Origin: Diplodia intermedia
Lineage: Eukaryota > Ascomycota > Dothideomycetes > Botryosphaeriales > Botryosphaeriaceae
NCBI GenBank assembly: GCA_021495925.1
Contig: JAKEKT010000057.1
Location: forward strand, 124,001 to 188,000
DNA length: 64,000 bases
Reading direction: 5' to 3'
Positions 12,001 to 23,848 of this stretch are shown one piece after another (positions within the stretch are counted from its first letter, which is position 1; every line of letters begins with the position of its first letter). The translations under genes were made by a program, and so were the position numbers. Under the pieces are notes generated by a model that was given only the letters and a program-made list of their open reading frames with translations, did no database searches and was not told where the DNA came from.

Positions 12001-14314
12001 CATCGCTCATGCGGGGTAGACCGAAATAGCCCAGGCGGATCCAATGTCGCGCTATCATCAACCAGTCTTCATAGTCGACGTCTTGATTCGCTTGTTGAGT
12101 TTCCAGTCCAGCAGCACCGAAAACACTATTTACGAGAGCCAGGGCGAGCGTTCGAGAGCGAAAAAATCGGAGGAGGCGGCAGTGGCTTCAAGCAGTCGAT
12201 CACGGGCAATGTCTTTTTTTGTGATCCGGGGTAGTGCAGGGTAGACTACGCGCGGCCAAGCGGGGTAAGGCTTGCAGGAATACCAGGGGGTACCTCAGAA
12301 TGATCCGCTGTACCGTCTGCCCTTGTAGGTGCCCGCCCTCGGCCCCCAAGAGCCGCAGACAAAGCTTGCGTGCGGAAAGGGCTGAAGTGATCTCCTTCTT
12401 GGCCGTCTCCACACTGGAAATCGTGCTGCCTGTGCGTTCTTGCGAGTCAACGCGGTCTTAATCGTGCTAGACGCTTGTGAAGTCATGAGCCTGGCTTCGG
12501 AATACTTGTACCGAAAAAGTTGGGGTCCAACAGGGCGGTGTAAACAAACCGAGCCTGAAGCTCGCGCATCTAGCTCTCATAGCAACAATACCTCTTTGCT
12601 CCATCGCTGCCGTTTTCTCAGGCTTTCTGTGCCTGCTGGAGTATCGCTGTCCATTCAGTCTAGGTTCAGTCTCCCCAATCATGGAGTTCGGCATAGCAAG
12701 GCGCGAGGTGCAGTTGTGGCGGCGCCTGCCAAGTATGTTTTAGCCGTATGTTTACCCCAGCTCCGCTGCGGGCGCCCGCCAGTATGGAGATGTGGAGATG
12801 TGGAGAGGTAGATAGCTGGCCCGCTGCCATGGATACGGTTGCCAGCCGCTGCCGCTGCCGCTGCCCGTCCATATGATCTGCTGAGCATGGCGTTGATCCA
12901 CCGGGAGCCGGGTACATGGTTCTGGCAAGCCTCAGTGCGGCTGGGTGCTTCTTGGAAAAACTTGGCAAGCATAAGGCTGAAGTCGGCGCAAAGATGGCGA
13001 AGCGGTGAGTTGTGGGCCGGTTTGCGGATTCCAAAAGATCTAGTGAGAGCAGAAGGCATCCACAGGATCGATATGTGTAGCTCTTGGCAACCTTCAAACC
13101 AGTCGGCATTGGATGTATGATCACCGGTCCCTTGGTCTTGTTTTATCTTGGAACGCCTCGCTCTTGCAGGTATTCATCATGCTCTCTTCTCCAAACACAT
13201 CATTTCTACATCCTGCTCTTTGTGCTTCGATTCGGTCCCAATCTTCCAAGACAAACTTTCCATTTCAATTGCACGCCGACGGCGTCTCGGCTACACAGAC
13301 TCTTGCATTCATCGATAGTGTTGGAACAAAATCGGATTGCTCTGTTGTGTTCCGGAAGGGTTTCGTGGCTTGGATCTCAGCTGCAGCAAATGAAGGTACG
13401 ATGGTGGGCGCCACAGCCGTTGTTTGACGAAGAGGGACGCTTGCATTGAGCTGTGGTTTGTCGCGTCTCGAAGAAATGAGCAGCACCGTCGGTCGGAACA
13501 TCTCATGGTCGGGATTGCGAAATGCGTTGAAGGGAGATGAGGAGATGAGGAGATGCACGGAGGTCAGAGTTTGTTGATGCAAGTGGAGACCTGGCGTGAG
13601 CTCCCGAGCGACCGATGCGGCAGGACGCTGACGTCATAAATGCCCCTCGCTCCAATGAGGACGGTGCGACCGCTTCCAGTTACTCCCTACTTGCAAATCT
13701 ACCGATGCTCGAGTTGCTGTCGTACATGAAGTGGTTTACGAAGTAGAGATGTCAATTTCCAAGTCCCTAGCCCGAACAGGCCATTCGGGAGAGGTTCAAT
13801 GAGCCGAAGCTAGGAACAACATCGCGCTGATAGCTTAACCAGCGGACCATGCGACTGGTCAAGTTAGTTGTGTTTGCGGGGACGGGTGAAAGACACGTCG
13901 CCGCCGAGCAGTTGACAAGGGATGGAATTCCCGAGAGTCGAGTACATAACAAGAGTGGGAGCGGGGTGTTTCGGCTGTCCCGCACTAGTTGGGTGATAAG
14001 GGACGATAAGGAGCTCCCCCTCTGCTGACAACACGCCTTGCCGCGACAAACACGCCTCGCCCGCATCGATATCGGTCTTACGCTCCACGGCTGTGCGTGT
14101 GCCATCCCATCCCAAGCGGCTAGAGATCCACATGCGATGCAGGGCACCGTTAGGGCTCCTCCCGACGCTAGCCGGTCGCGGTGACTTGCTCGACTGGAAT
14201 GACTTGCTCGTTTAATTTCTCGACAATCGCTGCCGCCTGAGAGCTGCCTTCCCATTTCTATCCTCCAGCGCGCCGCCCTTCCAATCCTCGACACACATCT
14301 CACAACACGCAGCA
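9040..14314. other. 5.3-kb interval without a recognisable gene
   Basis: Between the divergent hexose transporter (-) and reductase (+). The first 2.3 kb are strikingly GC- and CpG-rich and give overlapping open frames in several phases, none with a family motif, a consistent exon chain or a plausible protein composition. The remainder is more balanced. CpG abundance argues against a RIP-mutated repeat. Long untranslated leaders, non-coding transcripts or extended regulatory DNA are possible; nothing specific can be supported. Confidence 0.5.
9158..9168 (-). promoter_or_regulatory. TATA-like element of the hexose transporter
   Basis: On the minus strand this reads CTTTATAAACC, about 125 bp upstream of the transporter start codon at 9039. 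It stands out because the surrounding sequence is very GC-rich. Confidence 0.45.
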
Positions 14315-15451
14315 ATGGGTTCCGAAGCAAAGGCAAATGTTCTTCTGGTCGGTAGCGGCGGCGTCGGCACCATTGGCGCCCTGAACCTCGAAGTCGGTGG
14401 ACTGGCAAGCGTCACTGCCGTCCTGCGCTCGAATCACGATGTGGCGGTAAAGAATGGCTTTCACATAAAGTCCTGCGACCACGGCGAAATCACAGGCTGG
14501 CGGCCCTCCAAGAGTATGTATACTACGTCTTTCTCGCAGCGTTGCTAACTCCACGTTGCAGTCGTCAAGAGCGTCCCCGACGTCCAGAAAGAAGGCCTCA
14601 AACCTTTCGATTACATCGTCTGCACCACCAAGAATATCCCAGACGTCCCCCCGACGCTCGTTGACCTGATCACGCCCGCCGTGACAACGGGCCATACTAC
14701 CATCGTGCTGATCCAGAACGGTCTCAACATCGAGAAACCCGTCTTCGCCGCCTTCCCCAACAATGCCGTCCTCTCGGGCGTCAGCCTGATCGGCTCACAC
14801 GAAATCGCTCACGGCGTCATCGAGCATGACGACAACGACCAACTCCAAATCGGCGCTTTCCACAACACCAACCTCGACCCGGCGCTGGAAGAAAAGGCTG
14901 CGCGGGACTTTGTGCGCATCTACGGCGCCGGCGGCAAGACGGAGTGCGACTTCATCGACAACGTCGGCTACAGCCGCTGGCGCAAGCTGGTGTACAACGC
15001 GTGCCTGAACTCCATCTGCGCCATCACCGGTCTTGACACCGGCCGCATTCGCCTGGCCGACTGCGGCATCGATTACCTGGTCCGCCCGGCCATGGAGGAG
15101 ATCAGGGCGGCGGCGAAGGCGGCAGGCCATGACCTCCCAGCTGATGTCGCCGACACGATGATCAACATTGATCCGTTGACCATGTACCTGCCGCCAAGCA
15201 TGCTGAATGACTTGCGGAAGGTAAGTAATTGCTTTTTCCAAGACGCCTTCTGCTAACGTGTTCACCAGGGCAATTTTATTGAGGTCGAGAACATTCTGGG
15301 CGAGCCTGTGCGGGAAGGCAAGGCCATGGGCGTACCTATGCCCACGCTGAATGTGCTGTACGGAATGTGTAAGGCCATTCAATGGCGGACGAAGGAGTCG
15401 CGGGGTGTGGTGACAGTCCCGCCGAAGGGCGACTTTGTCGCAAAGTCATGA
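14315..15451 (+). CDS. 2-dehydropantoate 2-reductase (ketopantoate reductase) family protein
   Basis: NADPH-dependent reductase of the ApbA/PanE fold, the family that makes pantoate for coenzyme A synthesis. Exons 14315-14513, 14562-15220 and 15269-15451 give 346 residues. The N-terminal nucleotide-binding loop GSGGVGTIGALNLE follows a hydrophobic strand (NVLLV). A central IVLIQNGLNIEKP corresponds to the conserved QNG segment, and the C-terminal helical domain has KLVYNACLNSICAITG with the conserved Lys and Asn of the active site. The first intron contains a GCTAAC branch site. Many fungi carry several paralogues of this family besides the pantothenate enzyme, so the exact substrate is not certain. 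Confidence 0.88.
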
Positions 15452-16156
15452 TGTTCCCACTTCACAACAGTATAGAAAAGAAATAATGACATGACCCTCG
15501 CATCATACATCTGTGTCACTGTGTGAAGCCGAGCAATCAACAAGTGACTCAGACTGTTCAACTCTCACCACAACGATCATTTCCCGGAACGGTATTGAAG
15601 CCCATAGCCTGCAATAATGTCTGAGCCTTGCAGATGCTAAGATAAGATACCGAGACGCCAATCGCAAGGAGTGGGGTTGCTCCTCCCGGCAACACGGTTG
15701 ATCGCCTATGACTGGTATATCCTCCCACCTTCTTGCCAGCATTGCTGCTGTGTATTACTATACCGTCTAAGGCATCCACGGGTGTTCGATGGCTGCAGTT
15801 GACCTTTGTGTAGATGGTTGATTGGTCGTCGCAATTGCTTTCCCGCGCTGTCGCAGCCATATCAGCCCCGTCGCTTGAGCCTTCCTCTTCAGATCGGCGA
15901 GACCAGCGCGGGGATGAACGCATGTAGATCTCGCGCCAAGAATGTGGGGACTTTGTCGGCGCATATCGTTGACCCCGATAAGGCTCTAGCTCCTTAGAGC
16001 TCGACTCTGTTTTGACTCACCTTGCTGCAGAGATAACAGCCAGAAAGATAGAGCCGCTGTAGGACTGCATATAAATCGGAAGCGAGTAGCGCTGGGCTTA
16101 GGCCAAAGCAACAGTTGCCACCATTTTCCTTTCATTCTGTTCCATATTCTCCAAAG
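15452..16156. other. Intergenic, with TATA-like element near the next gene
   Basis: Between two genes on the + strand. A CATATAAAT element at 16069-16077 lies about 85 bp before the PhyH-family start codon and is a plausible core promoter. No coding region seen. Confidence 0.5.
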
Positions 16157-17428
16157 ATGCCTTCAGCTGTTCCTGTTGTCCAACGCATCGATGCGACGGA
16201 GCCGGAGGCCATCATCGAGGCGTTGAAAAAGGACGGCGGTGTCATAATCAAGAATTTCACGACACCAGAGCTTGTCGACCAAGTCAACGCTGAGACGGAG
16301 CCATACCTACGCAAGGACAAGCCGTGGAAGGTCAGTTGATCGTCCTGCCTCTGCATCCAACATCGTTCCCCTATCGCTCCTTTCGAGTTCCCTCAATGCT
16401 CCAGGCGACTTCCATACTCACCACCCTGCACAACAGGGCGCGCTCTTCCCGCCAGAAACGCGGCGCTGCACGCGCCTCGTCACGCGCTCGCCGACGGTCC
16501 GCGACCACTGGCTGATGCACCCGCTGGTGTCGCGGCTGACGACGCACTTCCTGTCCAAGACGACGCCGTGCTGGTACAACGACGACCGGCACGAGTACAC
16601 GCTCTACCCCATCCTGTCGACCAGCGTGACCATGGAGTGCAACCCGGGCGGCGCGGGCCAGCGGCTGCACCGCGACGAGAAGGTGCACCACGCGATGCGC
16701 GATGACCAGACGGAGTCCGGTTACCGGATGGGGAGTGATGTGATGATGGCGTTCCTGGTTCCGGGCACGCAGACGACGCCGGAGAATGGGGCGACGGTGG
16801 TGAGTTTTTCCTTTCCCCCTTTTTCTTTCTTCTTCATTCCTTGTTATTTGCCTCTCTTTCCCCCCCCATTTTCTCTTACCCCAGTCGATTTCATGATTGA
16901 GGTGGAAGAGAAGAAATGTGAAATCGAAAAGAGAAAAGTAGCTGATTCAAACTCAAACGAAGGCCATTCCCGGCTCCCACCTTTGGGGCATGGAGCGCTA
17001 CCCGAAGATGGAGGAGGCGGTTCCGGCGACCATGATGCCGGGTGATGCGTGGTGCCACCTTGGTGGCCTCTACCACGCGGGTGGCGCAAACAGCACGACG
17101 GACTGGCGGCGGCCGATGCACTCGATGTTTTTCTGCCAGAGTCATCTGCGCACCGAGGTCAGTGTTTCACATCCCCCCCGGTGTTTATTTCGACGTGTAT
17201 TGTTTCAACGACTGAATGCTGATTCTGCCGGGGTGAAAACAGGAGAACCAGTACCTGATCCACACCAAGGAGGACGTGGCTTCGTGGCCGCTTGAAATGA
17301 GAAGGTTGATGGGCTATGACATCTCGAGCCCCAACCTCGGATTTGTGGACTTCATCACACCACACAAGTGGATAACGGGAGATTATAACCCCGACGCGAT
17401 TGATGACCTGGACCCAATTAAGAACTAG
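16157..17428 (+). CDS. Phytanoyl-CoA dioxygenase (PhyH) family protein
   Basis: Non-haem Fe(II)/2-oxoglutarate oxygenase of the PhyH family, 305 residues, from exons 16157-16330, 16437-16799, 16963-17157 and 17243-17428. The start is the first ATG (MPSAVPVVQRIDA). The iron ligands are visible: His136 and Asp138 in LHRDE and His217 in GLYHAGG, with a following Arg-rich DWRRPMHSMFF strand that probably holds the 2OG-binding Arg. The N-terminal LKKDGGVIIKNF is the usual strand-helix opening of the family. Fungal members include enzymes of secondary metabolism, but no synthase, terpene cyclase or P450 lies nearby, so the substrate is unknown. The second intron is long (163 nt) and pyrimidine-rich. 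Confidence 0.88.
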
Positions 17429-18088
17429 GGTGGGAGATAACTTCACAGGGTGCTGTGAATGTCGACTTGCTGGATGCTAGTCCTTTTAATCTTGGGGTAA
17501 ATGTCAACAACGTTTGCGGATGTTTCAGAGCTAGCGTCGGACCCGTTGCTGCGTGCGGTGAATGGTCAGCCTCCCGATGGGGAACCCGGAGGACGGTCGT
17601 CATCTTCCTCCGGCGCCGCCATTGGGGCGGCGTTTCTAATTTGAGACAGTGCCAACTCACCGTCAATGCCCCCTCACCGACGCAATCTGCTGTGGCTAAG
17701 CTTCGAGAAAACAAGTCTAGAGCGGGTAAGAATGCCATCATTTGATCCGAGACAGCCGAGTAGCGGGGGCAGGCGGCGCTGCGAAACCTGCCATCGGCCG
17801 GCGATCACTGCCTGTTCCTGCACAAACCGGGCAGACCCACTCCCGAAGCTTCCAAGGCGGCCGCCTAAAAAGCTTAGCTCCCTACGTCATCTTCCCTGTC
17901 CCGAGCTCCGCGCCCCAGCCGCCTGCAATGTTTACATCTTATTAGAGCCCGACTGACTCTGCAAGTCGAGAGCCACAAGGAGAAGGCTGTTCGTCCCGAC
18001 ACTCGCTCGCTCGTCTGCATCGATATTCTTTTGCCGACCGTCACGTCGCCCGAAAAGGAAAGAGCAAGACGACAGACACCACCACAAA
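17429..18088. other. Intergenic region
   Basis: Terminator of the PhyH gene and promoter of the histidine-phosphatase relative. No coding region or clear TATA box seen. Confidence 0.5.
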
Positions 18089-19530
18089 ATGCACGCCTCC
18101 CTCCTCGCTCTCTCAGCCCTCCTGGGCGCAGTCCAGGCCGGCGGCCGCGGCCAGAACATCCTCTACTCGCCCGACGACTACGAGTTCGACCCGCTCGAGC
18201 ACCTCGCCGGCATCGCGCCCTACTTCTCGCCGCAGGACCCGCCGCTCGATCCCGCTCCTCCGCAGGGCTGCAATGTCACGCGCGCCGCGTACCTGGTCCG
18301 CCATGCCGCCATCTACGCCAACGACTTCGACTACGAGTCGTACATCGAGCCCTTCACCGAGAAGCTCGCCAACACCTCGGCCGACTTCTCGTCCTCGCAG
18401 GCCCTGTCCTTCCTCTCCACCTGGCAGGACCCCGTTGTCGAGGACCGCGACATGGAGCAGCTGACCAAAATCGGCACGCTGGAGGCCATGTCGCTGGGCG
18501 TCGAGCTGGCGCGCCGCTACCCCGGCTTCGGCACGCCCAAGAAGGTGTGGACGTCGACGGCTGAGCGCACCGTCAAGAGCGCACAAGCCCTGATCAGCGG
18601 CTTGGACCGCACGAGCAACATGAGCTCCCTCACCCAGATTGCCGAGGAGAAGACCACTGGTGCCGACAGCCTGACGCCGTACAAGGCCTGCCCGGCCTAC
18701 AGCTCCTCGCGCGGCAGTGAGCAGTCCTCTGTAAGTTGCCTCTTTACCGCCAACATGCCGCCGCTCAACCGCTGACCACGCAACAACACCAGACCTTCCA
18801 GAAGAAGTACACCGCCCCCATCATTGCGCGCTTCAATGCCGAAGTCCCGGGCTTCAACTGGACTGCCTCGGACATCTACGGCATGCAGCAGCTCTGCGGC
18901 TACGAGTCCGTCATCCGCGGCACCTCGCCCTTCTGCTCGCTGTCCCTGTTCAGCCCCGACGACTGGCTCGCCTTCGAGTACACCAACGACCTGATGTACC
19001 ACCACAACACGGGCTACGGCAACCCCGTCGCCGGCGCCATCGGCTACCCCTGGCTCAACGCCACCTTCGCCTCCCTCGCCAGCTCCGCCAACAGCTCGGG
19101 CGAATCGCAAAACCTCTACGTCTCCTTCACCCACCGCGAGCTGCCGCCGACCGTCCTCGTCGCCATGGGCCTCTTCAACGGCTCCGACTTCACCGGCGCC
19201 AACAACCCCAACGCGACCATGCCCCTCGACACCGTCAACCACCGCCGCACCTGGAAGAGCTCGCACATCCTGCCCTTCCTGACCAACATCGCCGTCGAGA
19301 AGATGTCGTGCGACAGCTACGGCTACGACGACGGCACCGAGTACTACCGCGCCCTCGTCAACAGCGCCCCCCAGCCGCTGCCCGGCTGCGTCGACGGCCC
19401 CGGCGAGAGCTGCGCCGCGGCCAGCTTCGAGAAGTGGGTGCAGGACCGTGCGCAGGTCGTCGGCGGGTTCAAGGAGCAGTGTGGAGATGACAGCGGAGCG
19501 GAGTCGCTGAGCATCTACAATGCCGAGTAA
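18089..19530 (+). CDS. Secreted histidine acid phosphatase-like protein with altered catalytic motif
   Basis: Secreted glycoprotein of the histidine acid phosphatase (phytase-like) superfamily, 459 residues, from exons 18089-18730 and 18793-19530. The signal peptide is MHASLLALSALLGAVQA. The phosphohistidine motif, RHGxRxP in classical members, reads RHAAIYA here: the catalytic Arg-His remain but Gly and the second Arg are gone. The C-terminal HD-type proton-donor motif reads THREL. At least eight N-glycosylation sequons (for example NVT, NMS, NWT, NGS) and many Cys fit an extracellular enzyme. WTSTAERTVKSAQALISG matches the conserved segment after the first strand pair. The protein may be a phosphatase with changed specificity or a non-catalytic relative. 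The superfamily is well supported; phytase activity is not. Confidence 0.85.
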
Positions 19531-20257
19531 AAGAGAGAGGAGGGTTCGAGATGCTCCTGTAATATTGTTATGTATGATCCTAATGACGAAGTACTAGTAA
19601 TGCAAAGCCTTGTACATATGGCATGGGCCAACTATTCAGCGATCCGTTGTCAGGTTTATGCTGTGATCGACTAGAATGACTGTAGTTAACCTGGCAGCCC
19701 CAGCAGGAGACAGAAGGGTTGAGCCCTCTGAGTCCCACCGACACTACTACTACTTTTCGTACATGGGTAGTTGAATCCGAACTCTTGAATGAGCTTGTCA
19801 CCTTTCAAGACTCGCATGTACTGTATGTACATTCTGGCCTTGGATTCTACTAAGCCTCCACGTTGGGATGCTTAATTCAACTGCCCACATAGGAAAATAT
19901 GCAGTGAGTGGCAGTAAACAGTTGGTGGACCACGCCGGCCGAGGAGATGGTAACATACAAACAGAACAAACGAACGACTTCAACCAACCAATCTACCGAC
20001 GAACAAAAGCCAAACCCTCCCCCCGCTACCCATCACCTCCCTCTCCCCTCTCCCCTTCCCCCCAAGGCATCACCGACCCGCCCACATCCACACACACAAG
20101 CGAATCATGCGCCGACTCGGCCTCGCCGCCATACACGCCGCAAGGATCAGCAACAAGGCCATGTACATGCACAATCCGCGCCGCCGCCGCCCTCCGCCGC
20201 TCCAGCTCCACCTCCTCCCCATCCCCATCCCCCTCTAACCATCCATCGCCATCACCA
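19531..20257. other. Intergenic region
   Basis: Holds the 3' end of the phosphatase-like gene and a C-rich, low-complexity stretch around 20020-20250. No supported gene. Confidence 0.5.
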
Positions 20258-20581
20258 TCAATACGTGTGCGCGACGGCGACGAAGAGCATGAGGCCGTTC
20301 CAGGTCGTGAGCCGGCCAGTTGGGTCCATCTTGCCGTCCAGGCAGAGGAGGAAGAGCTTGTGTGTGGTGACGACGGCATAGCGGTACGCACATTCGTCCC
20401 AGTCCCGGACGAAGCTTCGGAAGAAGTCGTGGGGCTTCCAGTCGCTGGAAAGAGGGTGGCCCGATTTCTTTTTCTGCTTTGGTATCGGCTTCTTGTGCCA
20501 GCTTCGGTTGGGCGGCGGAACTTGCAGGTGCTCTCGAGATTGCTTGATGATTGTCTGGACTGAACGCCGACGCATACTCAT
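20258..20581 (-). CDS. Small conserved-looking protein of unknown function
   Basis: Unspliced ATG-to-stop frame of 107 residues. I do not recognise a family. The N-terminal third is basic (MSMRRRSVQ, KKPIPKQKKK). The middle holds HPLSSDWKPHDFF and RDWDECAYRYAVVTTHK, followed by a hydrophobic LFLLCL and a final WNGLMLFVAVAH segment. Codon use in the C-terminal two thirds strongly favours C or G in third position, like confirmed genes here, and the composition is not low-complexity; both support real coding. A further exon on either side cannot be excluded: a GT donor overlaps the last codons. Confidence 0.5.
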   Translation of the reverse strand: MSMRRRSVQTIIKQSREHLQVPPPNRSWHKKPIPKQKKKSGHPLSSDWKPHDFFRSFVRDWDECAYRYAVVTTHKLFLLCLDGKMDPTGRLTTWNGLMLFVAVAHTY

Positions 20582-21680
20582 GAAGACGACCCCGCACGTA
20601 AGTGCCCGCTTCCTTCAGGAGCGGCGCAACTGTGGCATGTCTGATCATGAGATGATCCCTCTTGTCCGCCGAGAAGCAAATTCGGACGGCTTCATTCTTT
20701 GGATGAGGACGGACTGTCTGACACAACAGGGGTCAGCCAAGTAAGACTCGAGTGAAGACGTCTTGTTACAAGATACCCCGCATGCTGTTTTGTTTTGGTC
20801 AAGATGGCCCTGCTGCTGTCTTGGTAGATCTTGCTTTGAGACTCTAGGTACCAGATGCGTCGGACAATGACTAAACCAAACGGTCCGTGTAAAGCCTCAC
20901 GGGGGATTACATAAGTGAGGCGCAATGCTGATTGGGTTGAAATACTAAAGAGCATATTTGGATGGCTAACTTGACATTTCATGGGTCATTAGCCATATAA
21001 CGTATTCATTTACTTGCTGTGAGCTCTCTTGTTGAGGAATACGATCTTGTTGTGATGGTTCAATATGTCAATTGAGATTGGTGTACCCGTTGGGTGGCAT
21101 AGCCTCTCAATAGGTCCCATTAAGCATCAAAGGGGTGGATCGTGATAGCGGCTCTGCGCAGCCTCTAAGAGCCTCGACACCATGCTGAGAATCGCGTGAA
21201 TTCAAAACTCCTGCGGATACGTATAGCCCTCAGAAATTCGACCGGATATGTGTAACACCTAAGAGGGTAGGTGGGATTCAACACCATGCCAAGCATCGTG
21301 ATCCAAGATATCTCGCAAGGCACCAATACAAGACAGAACAAGCCCTGCTTTGTGAAGACTTTCCAATTAGCGTTTAATACTGATCAAGCAGATGACCTAG
21401 CTATTGTATGTTGGCTTGTATTACAAGTTGGGAGTCCTGGGATTCGGCCATCGTAATAAGGGCGTGTGAGTTGTAAGCTCAAGTCTACCGCACGAGTCGG
21501 ATTTCTACTCCCCACACTCGATATCTCCGTTAGTCTCACCGCCCTGGAGTGAGAAATACGTAATGAAACATGCAGCGAATGAGAACTTTGGAGTATTTGA
21601 TGATCGAGGGTATTTTTAAACCGCAAAATATGCAAGTGTAGGAGAATGCCAATGAGTTTTCCCTGCTTGATCACGGTTTT
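20582..21680. other. Comparatively AT-rich intergenic region
   Basis: Lower GC than its surroundings, with scattered stops in all frames and no coding signal. It could be a decayed repeat or simply spacer; no terminal repeats or transposase remnants were recognised. Confidence 0.45.
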
Positions 21681-22800
21681 CTATATCTGCAATTCACCCT
21701 TGTAGTTCGCCGAAGAGTGCATGAAGTTGGCCCGCAGCGGTGTGACACTAACACGGTCAGTAAGCCCATGGTAAGCCGGGAGAGGTAGACACTTACCTGG
21801 TGTATCCATTCTTCACCGCCCAACCATCGTTGCCCGGCTCGCTCTTCTCCACGCTGTCATAGACGTCCTTGAATTTCGGCGCCCACTTGAAGTGCATGTG
21901 ATTGTATCTCGCATGCGGAGTGGCGGTTCCGCTTCCAGTAGAGCCGCTTTCACCCTGCTCTGCCCGCTCTTCTTCTTTCCGCAGCTCTCTCTCGGCCTCG
22001 GCCGGGCCGTCATCTTCGCTCTCGGGCACCAGCACCTCCTGGAAGCAGCTTCCACTCGACCAAGAATTCTGCAGCATCTCGGTCCACACAGTCTTCTGCT
22101 TGGTCACGCTCGCCTGCAGCGGCACGTTGACGGTGTAAAGCTGCGCGTCCGAGCCCCAGTTCGTCGCCAGATGCTCAATCACCTTGACCGCCTGCTCGCA
22201 CGCTTCCGCGATGATGGTCGCGTCGTGGTTGCGGTCGAAGAAGGCGAAGCTCAGCGCAATGGAGCGTTTTCCGCACACGGCGCCCTCCATGGCGCCGCCA
22301 ATGGTTCCACTGCTCAACGCAAACACCGCTGTGGTATTCCTGCCGTAGTTGGGGCCCGAGACGACCAGATCGATGGGGCCGCGGTCGCGGAAGTAATGGT
22401 GCAGGCCGATCTGGACGCACGACGCGGGGGTGCTGTCGACGAGCACCCACTCCTCGGCGGACGACGAGTGAGGCAGAGGGCGCGAGTCGGTGGTGCCGGT
22501 GTTGGGGTAGCGCGGAGTCCCATCTTCAGAGGCGGGGAGAGTGGCGGGGATGGGGTCGGGGCGGAAGTAGGTCGGGCGGATGCTGTGGCCGACGATGTGC
22601 GCCTTTCCGATCCACGAGCGCTGCACATGCGGCAGCACGACAGAGACAATGTGGCCGTGGGCCTGGAGGGCGGCGATGAAGGGGTGCACGTAGGGCGAGG
22701 AGTCGTTGGACGGCGGGCCGTCGTCGTTGGTGACCTGGGAAGAGCTTCTCGTCAATGACGTCTTGTGCGGGGGGGAGGGACGGCTTACGAGAATGTGCAT
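21681..22800 (-). CDS. SurE family 5'/3'-nucleotidase (survival protein SurE-like)
   Basis: Metal-dependent phosphatase acting on nucleoside monophosphates. Three exons: 22800-22789 (12 nt encoding MHIL), 22734-21797 and 21747-21681, giving 338 residues. Splicing the first intron rebuilds the universal SurE start MHILVTNDDGPPS, whose paired Asp bind the metal. Further motifs are VVSGPNYGRN and SGTIGGAMEG, and the last exon supplies SVTPLRANFMH. The 54-nt first intron has no stop and keeps frame, so an unspliced reading would look like a valid but wrong protein. An acidic insertion (ESEDDGPAEAERELRKEEE) precedes the C-terminal part. It diverges from the SDR gene at 23849. Confidence 0.92.
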
Positions 22801-23848
22801 CTTGGTGGGTGTGGTGATGTTGCTTTTGCACGGGCGAACTTCGCCGATTGCGGCTGGTGTTGTCCGGCGTCGGTTGCCTGAGGGGAGCAGTGACGAGCGC
22901 CCCTGTGACAAGTCTCCACACGGCGGTGTAAAGCGGAGCCCAGCAGCCGGTTGACGCAGGAGCAAGAGTGGTCGAGAGGATGGGGCTGGGCGATGGCGGC
23001 AGCAATGGATCACGTCAAAGGCGTGGCGTCGCCATCTCGGCGTTGGATGGCGCGCGGGACCAGCTGTTCCCAGCGGCCAGCGCCGGCGCTGCGTGGGTCA
23101 AACGAGGTGCTGGCGAGGTGATGCACGAGAAATCGAGGCTCCTGTGGCCATTGGCTGGCGTCGGCGAGCGTGTGCAGAGCTGCTGCTGGGTGCGCTGGCC
23201 AGGCACTCAGGCACAGGGCCGATAAGATAACACTCGTACCGCAGTGTATCCTCCGCTCCATCCTCAACCCGCACGCGTTCCTGCACCTGCCCTCGGACTC
23301 CCTCTCGCGAGCTGCACGCATCGCCCCGCTCGGTTGCCGATGGCGCATGCACTCACTCACATCAGCGGCTAGTGCTTCGGACTTGCTAAAAACACCATGC
23401 CACAGGGCTTGGCCTGTCGCAAACGCTCAACTGCCCACCTTGGCCCCACGCCGCAGCCTCCATCGCTGACGTTGAGGACTGCGCCGCCAATCGCGCTTTC
23501 GGCATCTGTCAACGCCGTCGGACTGCCGTGGAACGATTCCAGAAAGCCACCCTTCCGGCCCTGGCGCTAGCGAATCGTGCTCCGGACCAAGGGCGGGGAT
23601 CCGGCTCCCGACGCGTCGCGTCTCCCAAAGCCGCAGGGGACTTTTTTTTTGTAGCTCTTATTTATATAGTCCTCGACTGCGTTGCCAAAATGCCCTGTGT
23701 CCCATTCTTGACTCTGCTACGCCGTTGCCCTGTTCCACAACCGTGCCGTTTTCTGTCGCCAGCTTCGCCAATTCTATACCCGTATGTCGCTGAACCAGCT
23801 CCCCGCTCTCGGTTCTCTCTGACCCCGCCACTGCAGCATTTAGCAAAC
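22801..23848. other. Divergent promoter region between surE-like and SDR genes
   Basis: About 1 kb, GC-rich in the middle. A TTATTTATATAG element at about 23659-23670 lies roughly 185 bp before the SDR start and is a candidate TATA box. An open frame reads into the SDR from upstream but lacks family similarity before the ATG at 23849. Confidence 0.5.

Noticed and set aside
20582..21680. RIP-mutated transposon remnant
   Set aside because: Only moderately AT-rich, CpG still present, and no terminal repeats or transposase or reverse-transcriptase motifs seen.
21892..22758. 288-residue + strand frame
   Set aside because: Antisense shadow of the SurE-like gene.
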